A DNA stretch of 64,000 nt from DASQMT01 sp963835735 (GTDB taxonomy: Bacteria > Actinomycetota > Thermoleophilia > Solirubrobacterales > Solirubrobacteraceae): assembly GCA_963835735.1 (NCBI GenBank), contig CAWIGP010000002.1, forward strand, positions 744,001 through 808,000, read 5' to 3'. This document shows positions 16,448 through 25,734 of the stretch, piece after piece. Position numbers and translations under genes: made by a program. The first letter of the stretch is position 1. Every line of letters begins with the position of its first letter. Below the pieces are notes generated by a model. The model was not told the origin of the DNA. It made no database searches and saw only the letters and a list, made by a program, of their open reading frames with translations.

Positions 16448-18383
16448 AGCCGCAGCCGCACCGCCAGACCTGTGCGCAGGAACTTCGCGCCGGCGACGAG
16501 CCGGATCACGAGCGTCGGACCGGGGCGCGGCGCGGTCGGCTGCGGCACGGTCGCAAGCGGGAGCAGGAGCGCGCCGGGCGGGCGGCTGAGCGGGGTGGCC
16601 GTGTAGCGCCCGCCGAGCTCGACGCGCGCGACGCCGGCGAGCGCGACCGCACCCGCCAGCGGCGCGCGGCCGCCGTCCGGGCCGTGGACTTCGATCGTCG
16701 CGCCCGCTCCCCACGTCGGCAGGTGGACGTCGACGGTGCGCGCCCGGCAGCCGGCGCGGCAGCGGACGTCCCAGCGCAGCTCGATCTCGCGCGCCCGGAA
16801 GCGGTGCCTGGTCGCCACCGCGATCCCGCCGGTGGCGACCCGGCCGGCCGCGCGCAGCGTGCGGAACGAGCCGGCCGGCGCACGCCCGCCGAGCAGGCGG
16901 ATCCGGGCGCGCTCAGCGCCGTCCTGGGAGGCGAGCAGCGGGCTGCCGGCCGCGTCCCGGACGACGACTCCGAACGCGTTGGGCAACGTGCCGCCGGTGG
17001 TCGCCGCGACGTTCTGGTCGCCGTCGTACAGCCGCGCCGGCTCGATGCCCCCGTACGCGAACGCGCCGCGGTTGTCCGGGACGATCGCGGTCGAGTAGGA
17101 CGGCGTCGTCACCGCGAGCCGCCCGGTCTCGCGGTCGAACGAGTACAGCGGCGGCGGCAGCGCGGCCGGCGCGGCGCCGAGCCCGAGCTCGATCGCCCGC
17201 ATCGCGTTCGCCGCCATCCGAGTCGCGTAGAGGTCGCGGTCGCGGTGGTCGGAGAACACGTCGAACGGCAACTGCGGCGCGATCGCGCCGCCGGCCTCCG
17301 CGCCCCAGCGCGCGTACAGGCGCAGCCCGCGGTCGAACAGCGCCTTGGCCCAGCGCCCGTACGCGTCCCGCGACCAGAGCTGCGGCGCGGCGGCGATCGC
17401 CAGCAGGCCCTGCTGCGCGAACGCCCAGTACTGGCCCGAGTGCCAGCGGCGCGTGCCATGCCCGGTATCCCAGTTGAGGTAGCCGGCGTGGGTCCAGGAG
17501 CCGGTCAGCAGGCGCGTGACCCAGCGCCGCAGCAGCCCGAGCCGGCGCGCGCCGAGCGGGCGCATGCCGGCGCGCACGGCGCGCGGGTAGTGCTGGAGCC
17601 CGGACGCGACGATGTGCGCGTACTCCGGCGTGTCGAAGTTGCCCGGCGTCGAGGCCGATAGCTCGGGGTTGTAGTGGAAGCCGAAGCCCGGTCCGAGGTT
17701 GGCCGAGCGCATGCCGTGCCGCGGGCGCGTGATCGCGGCGGCGAAGCGCACGAGATGGCGACGGTAGTCGCGCCGGAGCATGCCCGCGTCGCCGCTCACG
17801 TCCGCGGCGGCCGCGTACAGCTGCGCGCTCCAGTTGAACTGGTTCTTGAGCATGTGCGGGAAGCGCCACGCGGGATGGCGGGCGCAGCGGCGCACCGCCC
17901 GCGCCACGCGCGCTGCCTGCGCCGCCGAGAGGCCGAGCGCGCGCCGTGCCCGCCACGCCGCGGCCAGCGCCTCGGCGACCTGCGAGTCGAGCGAGACGTG
18001 ATCGCGCCCGCTGCGCGTCAGCCGTTTGGTCCAGCACGCAGAGCGCGTGCTCCACTCGCGCCCGTCGCGGTAGTCGAGCATCGGCGCGCTCGTCAGGCGG
18101 CGCGACGAGCAGTCGCGCGCGTTCGTCCTGGCGCGACGGCTCCGTGGTGCCCGTGGCGGGCGGCGGTCGCATGGATCAGGAGGAGGTTCGCGTTCGTGCG
18201 CGTCGCGGCGCCCTTGTGGCGCGACACGTAGACGCCCTGGAGCGGGTCCCACTGGACGGGGAGGCCGAGCACCACCCGGTCGGCGAACGCGAGGTACTCG
18301 GCGTCGTTGAACGCGTGGGCCGCCTGCGCAGTCGCCGCCAGCAGCGCGAGCGTGAGCAGCAGTGCACGTGCCGAGCGGGTCAG
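16444..18383 (-). CDS. Large secreted protein of unknown function, two apparent frameshifts near 18085-18150
   Basis: The N-terminal part, in a different frame from the rest, is a signal peptide ALLLTLALLAATAQAAHAF followed by NDAEYLAFADRVVLG. After two frame changes the body continues as APMLDYRDGREWSTRS and runs about 540 residues. Aromatic/His-rich helical stretches such as FPHMLKNQFNWSAQLYAAAA and WDTGHGTRRWHSGQYWAFAQ suggest an alpha/alpha-toroid like that of polysaccharide lyases, with a beta-rich C-terminal part. I do not recognise the family. The start is uncertain (CTG 18383 overlapping the upstream stop is the only close candidate). Its stop lies inside the operator of the next gene. 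Confidence 0.65.
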
Positions 18384-19477
18384 CCCACGACCGCCGACGG
18401 TGTCCAGGCGGGTTCGGCAACGGGCACATCGCGCCGGTCCTCCGCGCGCAGTGTGCGCAGCGCGACCAGCAGCACGAGGTCGATCGCGAGCCCGAACACG
18501 GCGCCGAACTGCGACTCCACGAACGAGAACACCTGCGTGACGAAGATCGCCACGAGCAGCGCGCGCTCGAAGCTGCGGTACGCGGCGGCGCGGCGCCCGC
18601 GCCGCAGCTCGAGCACGCCGCGCGCCACGAGCAGCGCCGAGACGAAGCTCGAGGTCAGGCTGGCGACGTTTACGAACTCGAGATCGCCGATACGGTCGGA
18701 GGTGTAGCCGCGGTGGGCGCCGCCGAGCTCGAGCCCGGCCTGGAACACGAGCTGCACGACGCCGATCACCGAGAGCGCGGCCCAGATCGCGAACAGCCAC
18801 GACACGAACGCCGGGAACCCGGGCCAGGCGGCAAATCCATGAGCCGTCTGACGCGCACGCGCGACAGCGCGCGCGACGGGTCCCGGCTCCCGCGCCGGAC
18901 GCACGTCGACGGCGTCGAACGTCGCGCGCAGCTGCCCGACCAGCGGGTCGCCCGGGTCGCAGCGCCCGAGCAGCGCGAGCGCCTGGCGGCGCCCCGCCTC
19001 GTCGAGTTGGCCGCCCGCGGCGTCACCCAGCAGATCCACGGCATTGGCCAGGTCGTCGCGCCGGTCGTCGCGCCCGGACCGCTGCATCGCGCGCGTGAGC
19101 ATGAACAACCCGATGAAGATCAGGTAGATCAGCGCCGCGGCCGGCTTGTAGAAGTAGTTGTTGTCCTCGGTGATGAACTTGCCGAGCTCGTCGATGAAGA
19201 ACCCGAAGCCGACGCCGCCGACGATCGCCGCCGCGCGGCGCACCGGCCGCCCCAGGAACGTCAGCAGCAGCCCGATGGCCACGAGCATGAACAGCCCGCC
19301 CCAGAGCAGGTGGGCGATGTGCAGGCCGCGCCCGCCGAGCTGCGGGTAGTTCGTGAGCCAGAGCTGGGTCCGGATCACGAGGATCGTCGTCACGCCGGTG
19401 ATCAGCAGCGTCTCGTGCAGGCTGCCGAAGTCGCTCGCCCGCGGGAGCGAGACGCGAGGCGGGAACTCGACGCGCAT
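18380..19477 (-). CDS. Multi-pass membrane protein, HH...DEL family
   Basis: The 365-residue protein has about eight membrane segments in two blocks (ETLLITGVTTILVIRTQLWL, LLWGGLFMLVAIGLLLTFLG, then after a soluble loop WLFAIWAALSVIGVVQLVF and others). It carries LHIAHLLWGG followed by GGVGFGFFIDELGKFITEDN, a His-then-Asp-Glu pattern also seen in the membrane protein at 21758-22514. No named family recognised. It is followed with overlap by the secreted protein gene, so the two are probably co-expressed. Confidence 0.8.
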   Translation of the reverse strand: MRVEFPPRVSLPRASDFGSLHETLLITGVTTILVIRTQLWLTNYPQLGGRGLHIAHLLWGGLFMLVAIGLLLTFLGRPVRRAAAIVGGVGFGFFIDELGKFITEDNNYFYKPAAALIYLIFIGLFMLTRAMQRSGRDDRRDDLANAVDLLGDAAGGQLDEAGRRQALALLGRCDPGDPLVGQLRATFDAVDVRPAREPGPVARAVARARQTAHGFAAWPGFPAFVSWLFAIWAALSVIGVVQLVFQAGLELGGAHRGYTSDRIGDLEFVNVASLTSSFVSALLVARGVLELRRGRRAAAYRSFERALLVAIFVTQVFSFVESQFGAVFGLAIDLVLLVALRTLRAEDRRDVPVAEPAWTPSAVVG

Positions 19478-19522
19478 GCGCGCACGCTACGCCTACGGGA
19501 TCGCTGAAGCTAGAGTCGGCCG

Positions 19523-21013
19523 ATGGCTGGGCTGACTCGCCGGGAGCTCGCTCGCACCGGTGCGGCGGCGGGCGCCGCGCTGCTGGTCCCGGGCTGGGCG
19601 GCCGACGCGTTCGCGCAGGCTCCGCTGCGGGAGCTGCGGCGCGCGGTCCGGGGGCCGGTGAGCACGCCCGGGGGCTCCGCGCGGCTGCTCTACAACGAGC
19701 GCTACGACGGGATCAAGCCGCTCGCGGTGCTCGTGGCCGCCGACGCGGGCGACGTGCAGGAAGCGGTGCGCTGGGCCGCCCGCCACGACGTGCCGATCAG
19801 CGCGCGTTCCGGCGGCCACGGGTACGCCGGGTACGCGTCGGTGCGCGGCGGGCTCGTCGTCGACCTGCGGCGGCTGGACGGGATATCGGTGAACCGCGGC
19901 GCGGGGCGCGCGACGATCGGTCCAGGCACCCAGCTGATCGACGTCTACGGCCGCCTCGCGCGCGCGGGCGCGACGATCCCGGCCGGCTCCTGCCCCTCGG
20001 TGGCCGTCGGCGGCCACGCGCTCGGCGGCGGGATGGGGCTCGCCGGTCGTCGCTTCGGGCTGACGTGCGACAACGTGACCGCGCTGCGGATCGTGACCGC
20101 CGACGGGCGGCTGCTGCGCTGCGACGCGGACACGAACTCGGATCTGTACTGGGCCTGCCGCGGCGGGGGCGGCGGCAACTTCGGCATCGTCACGAGCTTC
20201 CAGCTCAGGACCCACGCGGCCGGGAACGCGTCGTGGTTCTTCGTCCGCTGGCCGTGGGCGAGCGCAGGCGCGGCGCTGGCCGCCTGGCAGGCGCTCGCGC
20301 CGGACACCACCTCCCGCCTGACCTCGATCCTCAGCCTCTCGACCGGCGGGGGCGGCCCGACGGTCACGGCGCTCGGGCAGTACTTCGGCTCCGAGGCCGA
20401 GCTGCGCCGGCTGGTCCGGCCGCTGACCGCGGTCGGCGGCGCCCAGCTCTCGTCCGGGACGTCGGGCTACTTCGCGCTGCAGAAACGCTGGGCGGGCTGC
20501 GCCGACCGCAGCACCGCCGCCTGCCACACGGCCGGCACGGCGCCCGGTGGCCGGCTGCCGCGGGCGCGCTTCGCGGCCAAGTCCGACTACGTCGCCGCGC
20601 CGCTCTCGAGCGCCGGGCGCGCCGCGTTCGTCGACGCGATCGAGCGCCGCCAGCGCCAGGGCGGCGGGTCGGGCGCGCTGCTGCTCGACGCCTACGGCGG
20701 CGCGATCAACCGCGTGGCGGCGGACGCGACCGCGTTCGTCCACCGCGACGTGATGTTCGGCATCCAGGAGCTCGCGTACTTCGGCTCCGGGGGCCGGAGC
20801 GCGGCGCAGTCGTGGCTGCAGTCCACGCACCGCGCGCTGGCGCCGTTCACGACCGGCGCCGGCTACCAGAACTACATCGATCCGACGCTCGCGAACTGGC
20901 GCGAGGCCTACTACGGCGCGAACTACGCGCGGCTCGTCGAGGTCAAGCGCCGGTACGACCCGGACCGCCTCTTCTCGTTCGCCCAGGCGATCGGCGCCGA
21001 AGGCGAGCGGTGA
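19523..21013 (+). CDS. FAD-linked oxidase, berberine-bridge (BBE) type, Tat-exported
   Basis: The 496-residue protein begins with a twin-arginine signal (LTRRELARTGAAAGAALLVP). The PCMH FAD domain contains ISARSGGHGYAGY, in which the His is the usual covalent FAD site, and AGSCPSVAVGGHALGGGMG with the Cys that makes the second covalent bond, so a bicovalent flavin is likely. The C-terminal BBE segment is YQNYIDPTLANWREAYYGAN followed by YDPDRLFSF. Such enzymes oxidise sugars, alcohols or secondary metabolites; the substrate is not evident. Confidence 0.92.
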   Translation: MAGLTRRELARTGAAAGAALLVPGWAADAFAQAPLRELRRAVRGPVSTPGGSARLLYNERYDGIKPLAVLVAADAGDVQEAVRWAARHDVPISARSGGHGYAGYASVRGGLVVDLRRLDGISVNRGAGRATIGPGTQLIDVYGRLARAGATIPAGSCPSVAVGGHALGGGMGLAGRRFGLTCDNVTALRIVTADGRLLRCDADTNSDLYWACRGGGGGNFGIVTSFQLRTHAAGNASWFFVRWPWASAGAALAAWQALAPDTTSRLTSILSLSTGGGGPTVTALGQYFGSEAELRRLVRPLTAVGGAQLSSGTSGYFALQKRWAGCADRSTAACHTAGTAPGGRLPRARFAAKSDYVAAPLSSAGRAAFVDAIERRQRQGGGSGALLLDAYGGAINRVAADATAFVHRDVMFGIQELAYFGSGGRSAAQSWLQSTHRALAPFTTGAGYQNYIDPTLANWREAYYGANYARLVEVKRRYDPDRLFSFAQAIGAEGER

Positions 21014-21026
21014 GGAACGAGCACGC

Positions 21027-21041
21027 TCGCCTGGCAGGCGA
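21027..21041. terminator. Short palindrome between convergent genes
   Basis: TCGCCTGGCAGGCGA is a perfect inverted repeat between the ends of two convergent genes, followed by AAACC on the plus strand. It could end transcription from either side but lacks a U-run, so this is tentative. Confidence 0.35.
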
Positions 21042-21047
21042 AACCGG

Positions 21048-21518
21048 TTACGCGCCGAGGGCGTGCAGCACATTGCCGACGTGGAACCCCGGCATCCGCG
21101 CTCCCTCGAGCTCGATGCGCGCCCGCGTCCCCTTGTCGAAGAGCTCGACCACGCGCACGTTCACCCGCTGGTGGACGCGCACGTCGAGCTGCGCCCGCGG
21201 CAGCCGGAAGACCAGGTCCGTCGGCTCGCGCTCGCGCTCGCGGCGCGTGCCGAAGCCGTAGACGCTCGTGGCCGACACGCCGACGAGCATGCGCTCCGGC
21301 AGCCCCGACGCGGCATCCGCGACATGCTGCCCGGCGACGGCGCCGGTCGCGGTGCCCAGACCGCCGGCGAGCCCACCGACGCGATCCCCGAGGTCACCGC
21401 CGATCAACCCGCCGTTGAACGCTCCCCCGAAGTGACCGCGCGGGAAGAACATCGCCGCCGCGACGATCTCATCCTGGATCCCGCGGCGGGCCAGCGCGTC
21501 GCTGACCTTGTCCACCAT
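21048..21518 (-). CDS. Hypothetical protein with Gly-rich centre
   Basis: The 156-residue protein starts MVDKVSDALARRGIQDEIVA, has a glycine-rich central stretch (GGAFNGGLIGGDLGDRVGGL) and a C-terminal beta-rich part with VFRLPRAQLDVRVHQRVNVR. ATG 21518 has AAGGAG six bases upstream; ATG 21533 is an alternative with GGGAG. No signal peptide or membrane segment is clear. I do not recognise it; the tail looks like a DUF binding or PilZ-like barrel but this is not secure. Confidence 0.7.
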   Translation of the reverse strand: MVDKVSDALARRGIQDEIVAAAMFFPRGHFGGAFNGGLIGGDLGDRVGGLAGGLGTATGAVAGQHVADAASGLPERMLVGVSATSVYGFGTRREREREPTDLVFRLPRAQLDVRVHQRVNVRVVELFDKGTRARIELEGARMPGFHVGNVLHALGA

Positions 21519-21757
21519 CCGTGACTCCTTCATGCCGTGCTCCCTTCCCCATGACGGCAGCGTGCTTCGGCCCCAATTCCTACCGGAGCGCCGATCGCCT
21601 GTAAAGCGGATCAGCGCCGGCGACGGAAGCGGTCGCGCCAGATTGCGGCGGCTCGCCTCGCCGGCCTCCAGGCATACGAGCTTGACGCTGTGGCCGATCC
21701 CCACGAGGATCGGCGCGAGATGAGCGACACCGACGAGCGCCGTCCGAAAGTCCGCGG

Positions 21758-22514
21758 ATGACGCCCGTGATCGCCGATGTCCTGTTCGAGCTCGACCTGT
21801 TCAGCTCGAAGCGCGAGCCTGGCCGCGAGGCCGCGTTCCTCGTACTGCTCGCGTTCCTGATCTCGTTTCTGTTCATCCGCACGTCCGCGCGTCTGATCCG
21901 CGACCCGCGCATAACGTGGTGGCCGGGCAACGTCGATGCCGGCGGCGTCCACATCCACCACCTCGTCTGGGGCATCGGGCTGCTGTTGCTCGGTGGCTTT
22001 GCGGCGTTCGTCAGCGATCTCTACGCGCCCTGGTGGCAGGTGACCGCGATCATGTTCGGAGTCGGCGCCGGCCTCACGCTCGACGAGTACGCGCTGTGGC
22101 TGCGGCTCGAGGACGTGTACTGGTCGACCCAGGGGCGGGAATCGATCGACGCCGTCGTCGTCTCCGCGCTGGTCGCCGGCCTGGTCGTGCTCGGAGTGCA
22201 GCCGTTCGACCTCGACGAGACCACGTCGGTCGTGGGCACGACGGCGGTAGTCGTCCTCGGTGCTCGGGATCGCGGCGATCGCGTTCGCCAAGGGCAGGCT
22301 CCTGCTCGGCGCGCTGTCGCTGTTCGTGCCTGTCGCCGGCATGGTCGCGGCGGCACGGCTCGCGAAACCGGACTCGCCCTGGGCCCGCCGGCGCTACTGC
22401 GGCAGCCGCGCGCACCTGCTGGACCGCGCCCACGCGCGCTTCGAGCCCGGCCGCCGCGGCGAGGTGCTCGGCGACCGCCTGCGGAACCTGATCGGCGGCG
22501 CGCCCGATCCTTAG
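21758..22514 (+). CDS. Membrane protein, HH...DEY family, apparent +1 frameshift near 22257
   Basis: About 251 residues after removing one G near 22257-22261, where VVGTTAVVVL continues as VLGIAAIAFAKGRLLLGALS. Five or six membrane segments. GGVHIHHLVWGIGLLLLGGF followed by FGVGAGLTLDEYALWL repeats the His...Asp-Glu pattern of the protein at 18380-19477. The C-terminal tail is basic (ARRRYCGSRAHLLDRAHARF). Related proteins are common in actinobacteria as hypothetical membrane proteins; the conserved His/Asp/Glu could bind metal. Function unknown. Confidence 0.75.
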
Positions 22515-22619
22515 TGATCTGGCCTGGCCACCCCAGGGCTTACGGCCCGGACGGCGAGCCTCCCGCGGGTGTGGATGATCGGTCACACTCGGGCCGGCTC
22601 GCGCGATTCACTTGGCAGG

Positions 22620-23162
22620 ATGGGCACCTTCGAGGCCACCGATGAGGCGCTGTTGCTGTCGGGCGATCTTGAGGACTTCGGACGCTTCTACGACCGCTAC
22701 GTCAGACCGCTGCTGGCGTTCTTCCAGCGTCGCACCGGCGACCCCGAGGCCGCCGCGGATCTGACGGCCGAGACCTTCGCGGCCGCGATGATCGCGCGCG
22801 AGCGCTACCGGGCGCAGACGGCGAGCGCGGCTGCGTGGCTGTTCGCGATCGGCCAGCACAAGTTGAGCGACTATCGCCGGCGCGGCGCGGCGGAGGATCG
22901 GATGCGCGCGCGACTCGGGATGCAGCAGGTCGCGGTCAGCGCCGAGGACGCGGAGATGATCCGCTGGCTCGGGGACGACGTCGCGGCACAGATGGTCGAG
23001 AGCCTGCCTGCCGAACAGCGTGAAGCGATCCGGGCACACGTGCTTGAGGACCGCGACTACGCCGAGATCGCGCGAAGCCAGCGACTCAGCGAGTCGGCCA
23101 TTCGCAAGCGTGTCAGCCGTGGGCTGAGGGTGCTGCGCGAACGCAGTGGAGGAAACCGATGA
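22620..23162 (+). CDS. ECF RNA polymerase sigma factor
   Basis: The 180-residue protein has sigma region 2 (FGRFYDRYVRPLLAFFQRRT, then AADLTAETFAAAM and AAAWLFAIGQHKLSDYRRRG) and region 4 (LPAEQREAIRAHVLEDRDYA, then ESAIRKRVSRGLRVLRER). It has no C-terminal extension, so it should be held by an anti-sigma factor. The next gene overlaps its stop by four bases (ATGA) and encodes a single-span membrane protein, the likely partner. ATG 22620 is chosen because it opens the region 2 domain at normal length. Confidence 0.9.
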   Translation: MGTFEATDEALLLSGDLEDFGRFYDRYVRPLLAFFQRRTGDPEAAADLTAETFAAAMIARERYRAQTASAAAWLFAIGQHKLSDYRRRGAAEDRMRARLGMQQVAVSAEDAEMIRWLGDDVAAQMVESLPAEQREAIRAHVLEDRDYAEIARSQRLSESAIRKRVSRGLRVLRERSGGNR

Positions 23163-24154
23163 GCAGCGACTACATCGCCAGGCTGCGGCAGGAACTCCTG
23201 CGTGCGGGGGCCAGCGAGCAGGCCCGCGGCCGTCCGGCGCGGGTGGCGCGAGCGCTTCGCCCGCGCGCAGCGGCGGCGGCGACCGTGGCGGCCATATTGG
23301 TCGTGGCTGTGGCGGTCGTGCTCGCCTGGCCGGCGGGCCGCAGCGACGAGCGCCCGGCCGGATCTGCGGATGGCACCGTCCGGCTCGACTACCGTGTGCT
23401 GCCGTCCGGCGCCGCGACCGCTGAGCAGACCGCGCAGGTGCTGCGAGAACGGTTTGCTCTGGCGGGCATCCACGGCGCTCGCGTATCGGTTTCCTCGGCT
23501 GGCGGGCTGTCGATCACCGCTCCGGCCGCCGCCCGCGCCGACGTGACAGCCCTGGTGCAGCCGGGTCACGTCGCGATCTATGACTGGGAGCGCAGCGTGC
23601 TCGGCCCGCGCGGCGCGCCCGTGCCGACCGATCCCGGCGTGACCGGCGGCGTCAACGCCGGACGCGCGGCGGCCGGTATCAGCAAGACCGAGGCCGAGGC
23701 GCGAGCCGCCCGGCTGCCGACCGGCCGGGTTGTGCGCGCCGTGGACGGCAGCGATGGCTGGTTCGCAGTCGCCGGCGACCCGGCACTGACCAACGCGGAC
23801 ATCGCGGGCGCTGAGCCCGCCGTCGACGAGACGGTACGGCAGCCGATCGTCGTGTTCGAGCTCACCGCTCGGGGCCAGACCGCGTTCGCGGAGCTCACGC
23901 GTGAGCTTGCGCGCCGCGGCAGCGCGACGGCCGCAGACGGCCTAGGCGACATCGAGGCGGCGCAGCACCTGGCGATCGTGGTCGACGACAGAGTCGTCAG
24001 CGTGCCCTTCATCGACTTCCGCACCGCGCCAAACGGGCTCGACGGCTCCGCCCGCCTGCAGATCTCGAACGATCTCACGCCACAAGCCGCGCGCCGGCTC
24101 GCGAGCATCCTGACGACCGGACCACTCCCGGGCACGCTGTCGCGCACAACCTGA
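23159..24154 (+). CDS. Single-span membrane protein with SecD-like head domain; candidate anti-sigma partner
   Basis: The 331-residue protein has a short basic cytoplasmic N-terminus (about 40 residues), one membrane segment AAAATVAAILVVAVAVVLAW and a large external part. The external C-terminal half, VVFELTARGQTAFAELTREL, then HLAIVVDDRVVSVPFIDFR and NDLTPQAARRLASILTTGPL, matches the SecDF P1 head domain. No SecD transmembrane domain follows. Co-translation with an ECF sigma gene suggests it senses an envelope signal and releases the sigma factor; the short cytoplasmic part lacks an obvious zinc anti-sigma motif, so this is inference. Confidence 0.75.
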   Translation: MSSDYIARLRQELLRAGASEQARGRPARVARALRPRAAAAATVAAILVVAVAVVLAWPAGRSDERPAGSADGTVRLDYRVLPSGAATAEQTAQVLRERFALAGIHGARVSVSSAGGLSITAPAAARADVTALVQPGHVAIYDWERSVLGPRGAPVPTDPGVTGGVNAGRAAAGISKTEAEARAARLPTGRVVRAVDGSDGWFAVAGDPALTNADIAGAEPAVDETVRQPIVVFELTARGQTAFAELTRELARRGSATAADGLGDIEAAQHLAIVVDDRVVSVPFIDFRTAPNGLDGSARLQISNDLTPQAARRLASILTTGPLPGTLSRTT

Positions 24155-24201
24155 CCCGACCGCCCGCTCACCTCGGCGCCGAGTCCTCTGCGAGCGGTTG
24201 G

Positions 24202-24350
24202 CTAGCTCGCGGTCAGGTGCGGCGCGAGTACGGCCTCGACCTGCTCGCGCATCCAGTCGGCGAGCATGCTCTCGCGATGGCTCGCCCAGCCGATCATCGC
24301 GCCGTGGTACGCGGAGCGTCTCGGCGTGGAACTCCTCGAGAGAGACGGTC
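24202..24350 (-). pseudogene. Gene tail remnant, unidentified
   Basis: In two frames the minus strand reads VLITTVSLEEFHAETLR then, after a shift, YHGAMIGWASHRESMLADWM and REQVEAVLAPHLTAS before a TAG at 24204-24202. This looks like the end of a genuine helical protein, but there is no start and the frame breaks. It lies directly after another gene fragment, so the 24155-24781 stretch appears to be decayed DNA. Confidence 0.45.
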
Positions 24351-24363
24351 GTGATGAGTACAC

Positions 24364-24702
24364 CTAGAAGATCTCGTAGGTGGCCTCGTTGCCACTGATG
24401 AGCCGGCTCACCTCGTTGGTGTCTTCGGTCGCCGGGACGCGGATCAGGTTGAACGCGTAGCCGAGCTCGTCCGAGGGCATCGCAGCAACGGACTCGAGAT
24501 CGCCAACCGGCGGATCGGAGAGAGAGCGATCTGGCCGAACCGGCCCAGGTCCGCCGCCGGGTCCAATGCAGCCAGCTCGGTGGTCGCGACGGACTCGACC
24601 TGGGAGTCCCCAATGAACGTCGTCAGCCACGGGTGCGGGAACGACCACTGCCCGCTCACCGTCAGCATCGCCTCCAACGCCGCGAAGCGGTTGACATGGT
24701 GG
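24364..24702 (-). pseudogene. C-terminal remnant of an FAD-linked oxidase (cytokinin-dehydrogenase-like C-domain)
   Basis: The minus strand reads NRFAALEAMLTVSGQWSFPH, PWLTTFIGDSQVESV and LGRFGQIALSPIRRLAISSP, then after one missing base near 24480 MPSDELGYAFNLIRVPATED and ends GNEATYEIF. This is the typical C-terminal half of cytokinin-dehydrogenase-like flavoproteins (HPW, GP.G, YAFNL.R). The FAD-binding N-terminal half is absent and there is no start codon, so it is a truncated, frameshifted relic. Confidence 0.65.
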
Positions 24703-24703
24703 G

Positions 24704-24728
24704 CCGCCACCGGCTTGGCCGGTGGCGG
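24704..24728. terminator. 11-bp perfect hairpin downstream of the epoxide hydrolase gene
   Basis: CCGCCACCGGC (24704-24714) and GCCGGTGGCGG (24718-24728) are perfectly complementary around a three-base loop, giving a very stable GC hairpin 54 bases after the hydrolase stop (leftward). No U-run follows, as is often the case in high-GC actinobacteria. Confidence 0.45.
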
Positions 24729-24781
24729 TCCACGCTTCTTGGCGGGCGGGCTGCCCTGGACGGCGTCGCCGCGTCGGGCGG

Positions 24782-25711
24782 CTACGCGATTGACGTGCGG
24801 CTGTTCTCGCTCCCGCGAGCGGGGGCGAAGAAGTCGACGAGCAGTTCGTTCACGCGCTCGGCCTCGTCGTGATGGACCCAGTGGGACGCGTCGGGCAGGC
24901 GCTCGACCCGGTCGAGGTTGGGCACGTCGTCGCCATGCGGCTCGGCGAGGTTGGGGCCGAGGTAGCGGTCGCGCTGCCCCCAGATGACCAGGGTGGGCGC
25001 GGAGATGGTGTGCACCGCCTGCTTGGACCCGAGCCGGACCGCGGCGCGGTAGTAGTCGATCATCGCCTTGGCCGCACCGGGCTGGGACCACGCCTCGAGG
25101 TAGCGATCGAGCTCCTCCGCCGTGTACGGCGGGCGGGCGGTTCGCAGGAAGCGCTTGAAGAACCGCCAGTGCCAGCGGCGCGCACGGCGCTCCGGGAGCC
25201 CCGGGAACTGGAAGTACAAGAAGTACCAGGTCCTCAGGAGCTGGCGCGGGTTGCGCAGCCCCTCGTTGAGCTTGCGCGGGTGGGCGGCGTTGAGGATGAC
25301 GAGCCGGTCGACGACCTCGGGGTGGTTCATCGCCAGGGTCCACGCGACCGTCCCGCCCCAGTCGTGACCGACCACCATCGCCGACTCGGCACCGAGCTCG
25401 CGGATGAGCCCGCGGACGTCGGCGGCCGGCTTGTCGGCGGTGTAGTCGGCGAAGCTGTCCGGCTTTGACGACAGGTTGTAGCCGCGCAGGTCGGGCGCGA
25501 CGACGCGGAAGCCCGCCTGCACGAGCGGTGCGATCTGCTGCCGCCAGCCGTACCAGAACTCCGGGAAGCCGTGCAGCAGGACGACCAGTGGCCCGTCGCC
25601 GGCCTCGACGTAGTGCAACTCCACGTCGCCGACCTCGGCGTAGCCCTCGCGAAGGCCGCTGCCGGCGTCGATCGCCGGGCTGGTGGGGGTATCGGGTGTC
25701 GTGGTGGTCAT
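24782..25711 (-). CDS. Alpha/beta hydrolase, epoxide-hydrolase type
   Basis: The 309-residue enzyme has the HGFPEFWYGW oxyanion motif (HGXP), nucleophile elbow VVGHDWGGTVAW with the Asp nucleophile, a cap with Tyr residues (RTWYFLYFQFPGLP, AARPPYTAEELD region) and C-terminal LPDASHWVHHDEAERV with the catalytic His. An Asp nucleophile with the HGFPEFW motif is typical of soluble epoxide hydrolases; some dehalogenases are similar. ATG 25711 has GAGGAG seven bases upstream. A 16-bp palindrome just upstream suggests repression by a TetR- or PadR-like protein not encoded next door. Confidence 0.9.
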   Translation of the reverse strand: MTTTTPDTPTSPAIDAGSGLREGYAEVGDVELHYVEAGDGPLVVLLHGFPEFWYGWRQQIAPLVQAGFRVVAPDLRGYNLSSKPDSFADYTADKPAADVRGLIRELGAESAMVVGHDWGGTVAWTLAMNHPEVVDRLVILNAAHPRKLNEGLRNPRQLLRTWYFLYFQFPGLPERRARRWHWRFFKRFLRTARPPYTAEELDRYLEAWSQPGAAKAMIDYYRAAVRLGSKQAVHTISAPTLVIWGQRDRYLGPNLAEPHGDDVPNLDRVERLPDASHWVHHDEAERVNELLVDFFAPARGSENSRTSIA

Positions 25712-25734
25712 GACAATCTCCTCTAAAGAGATCG

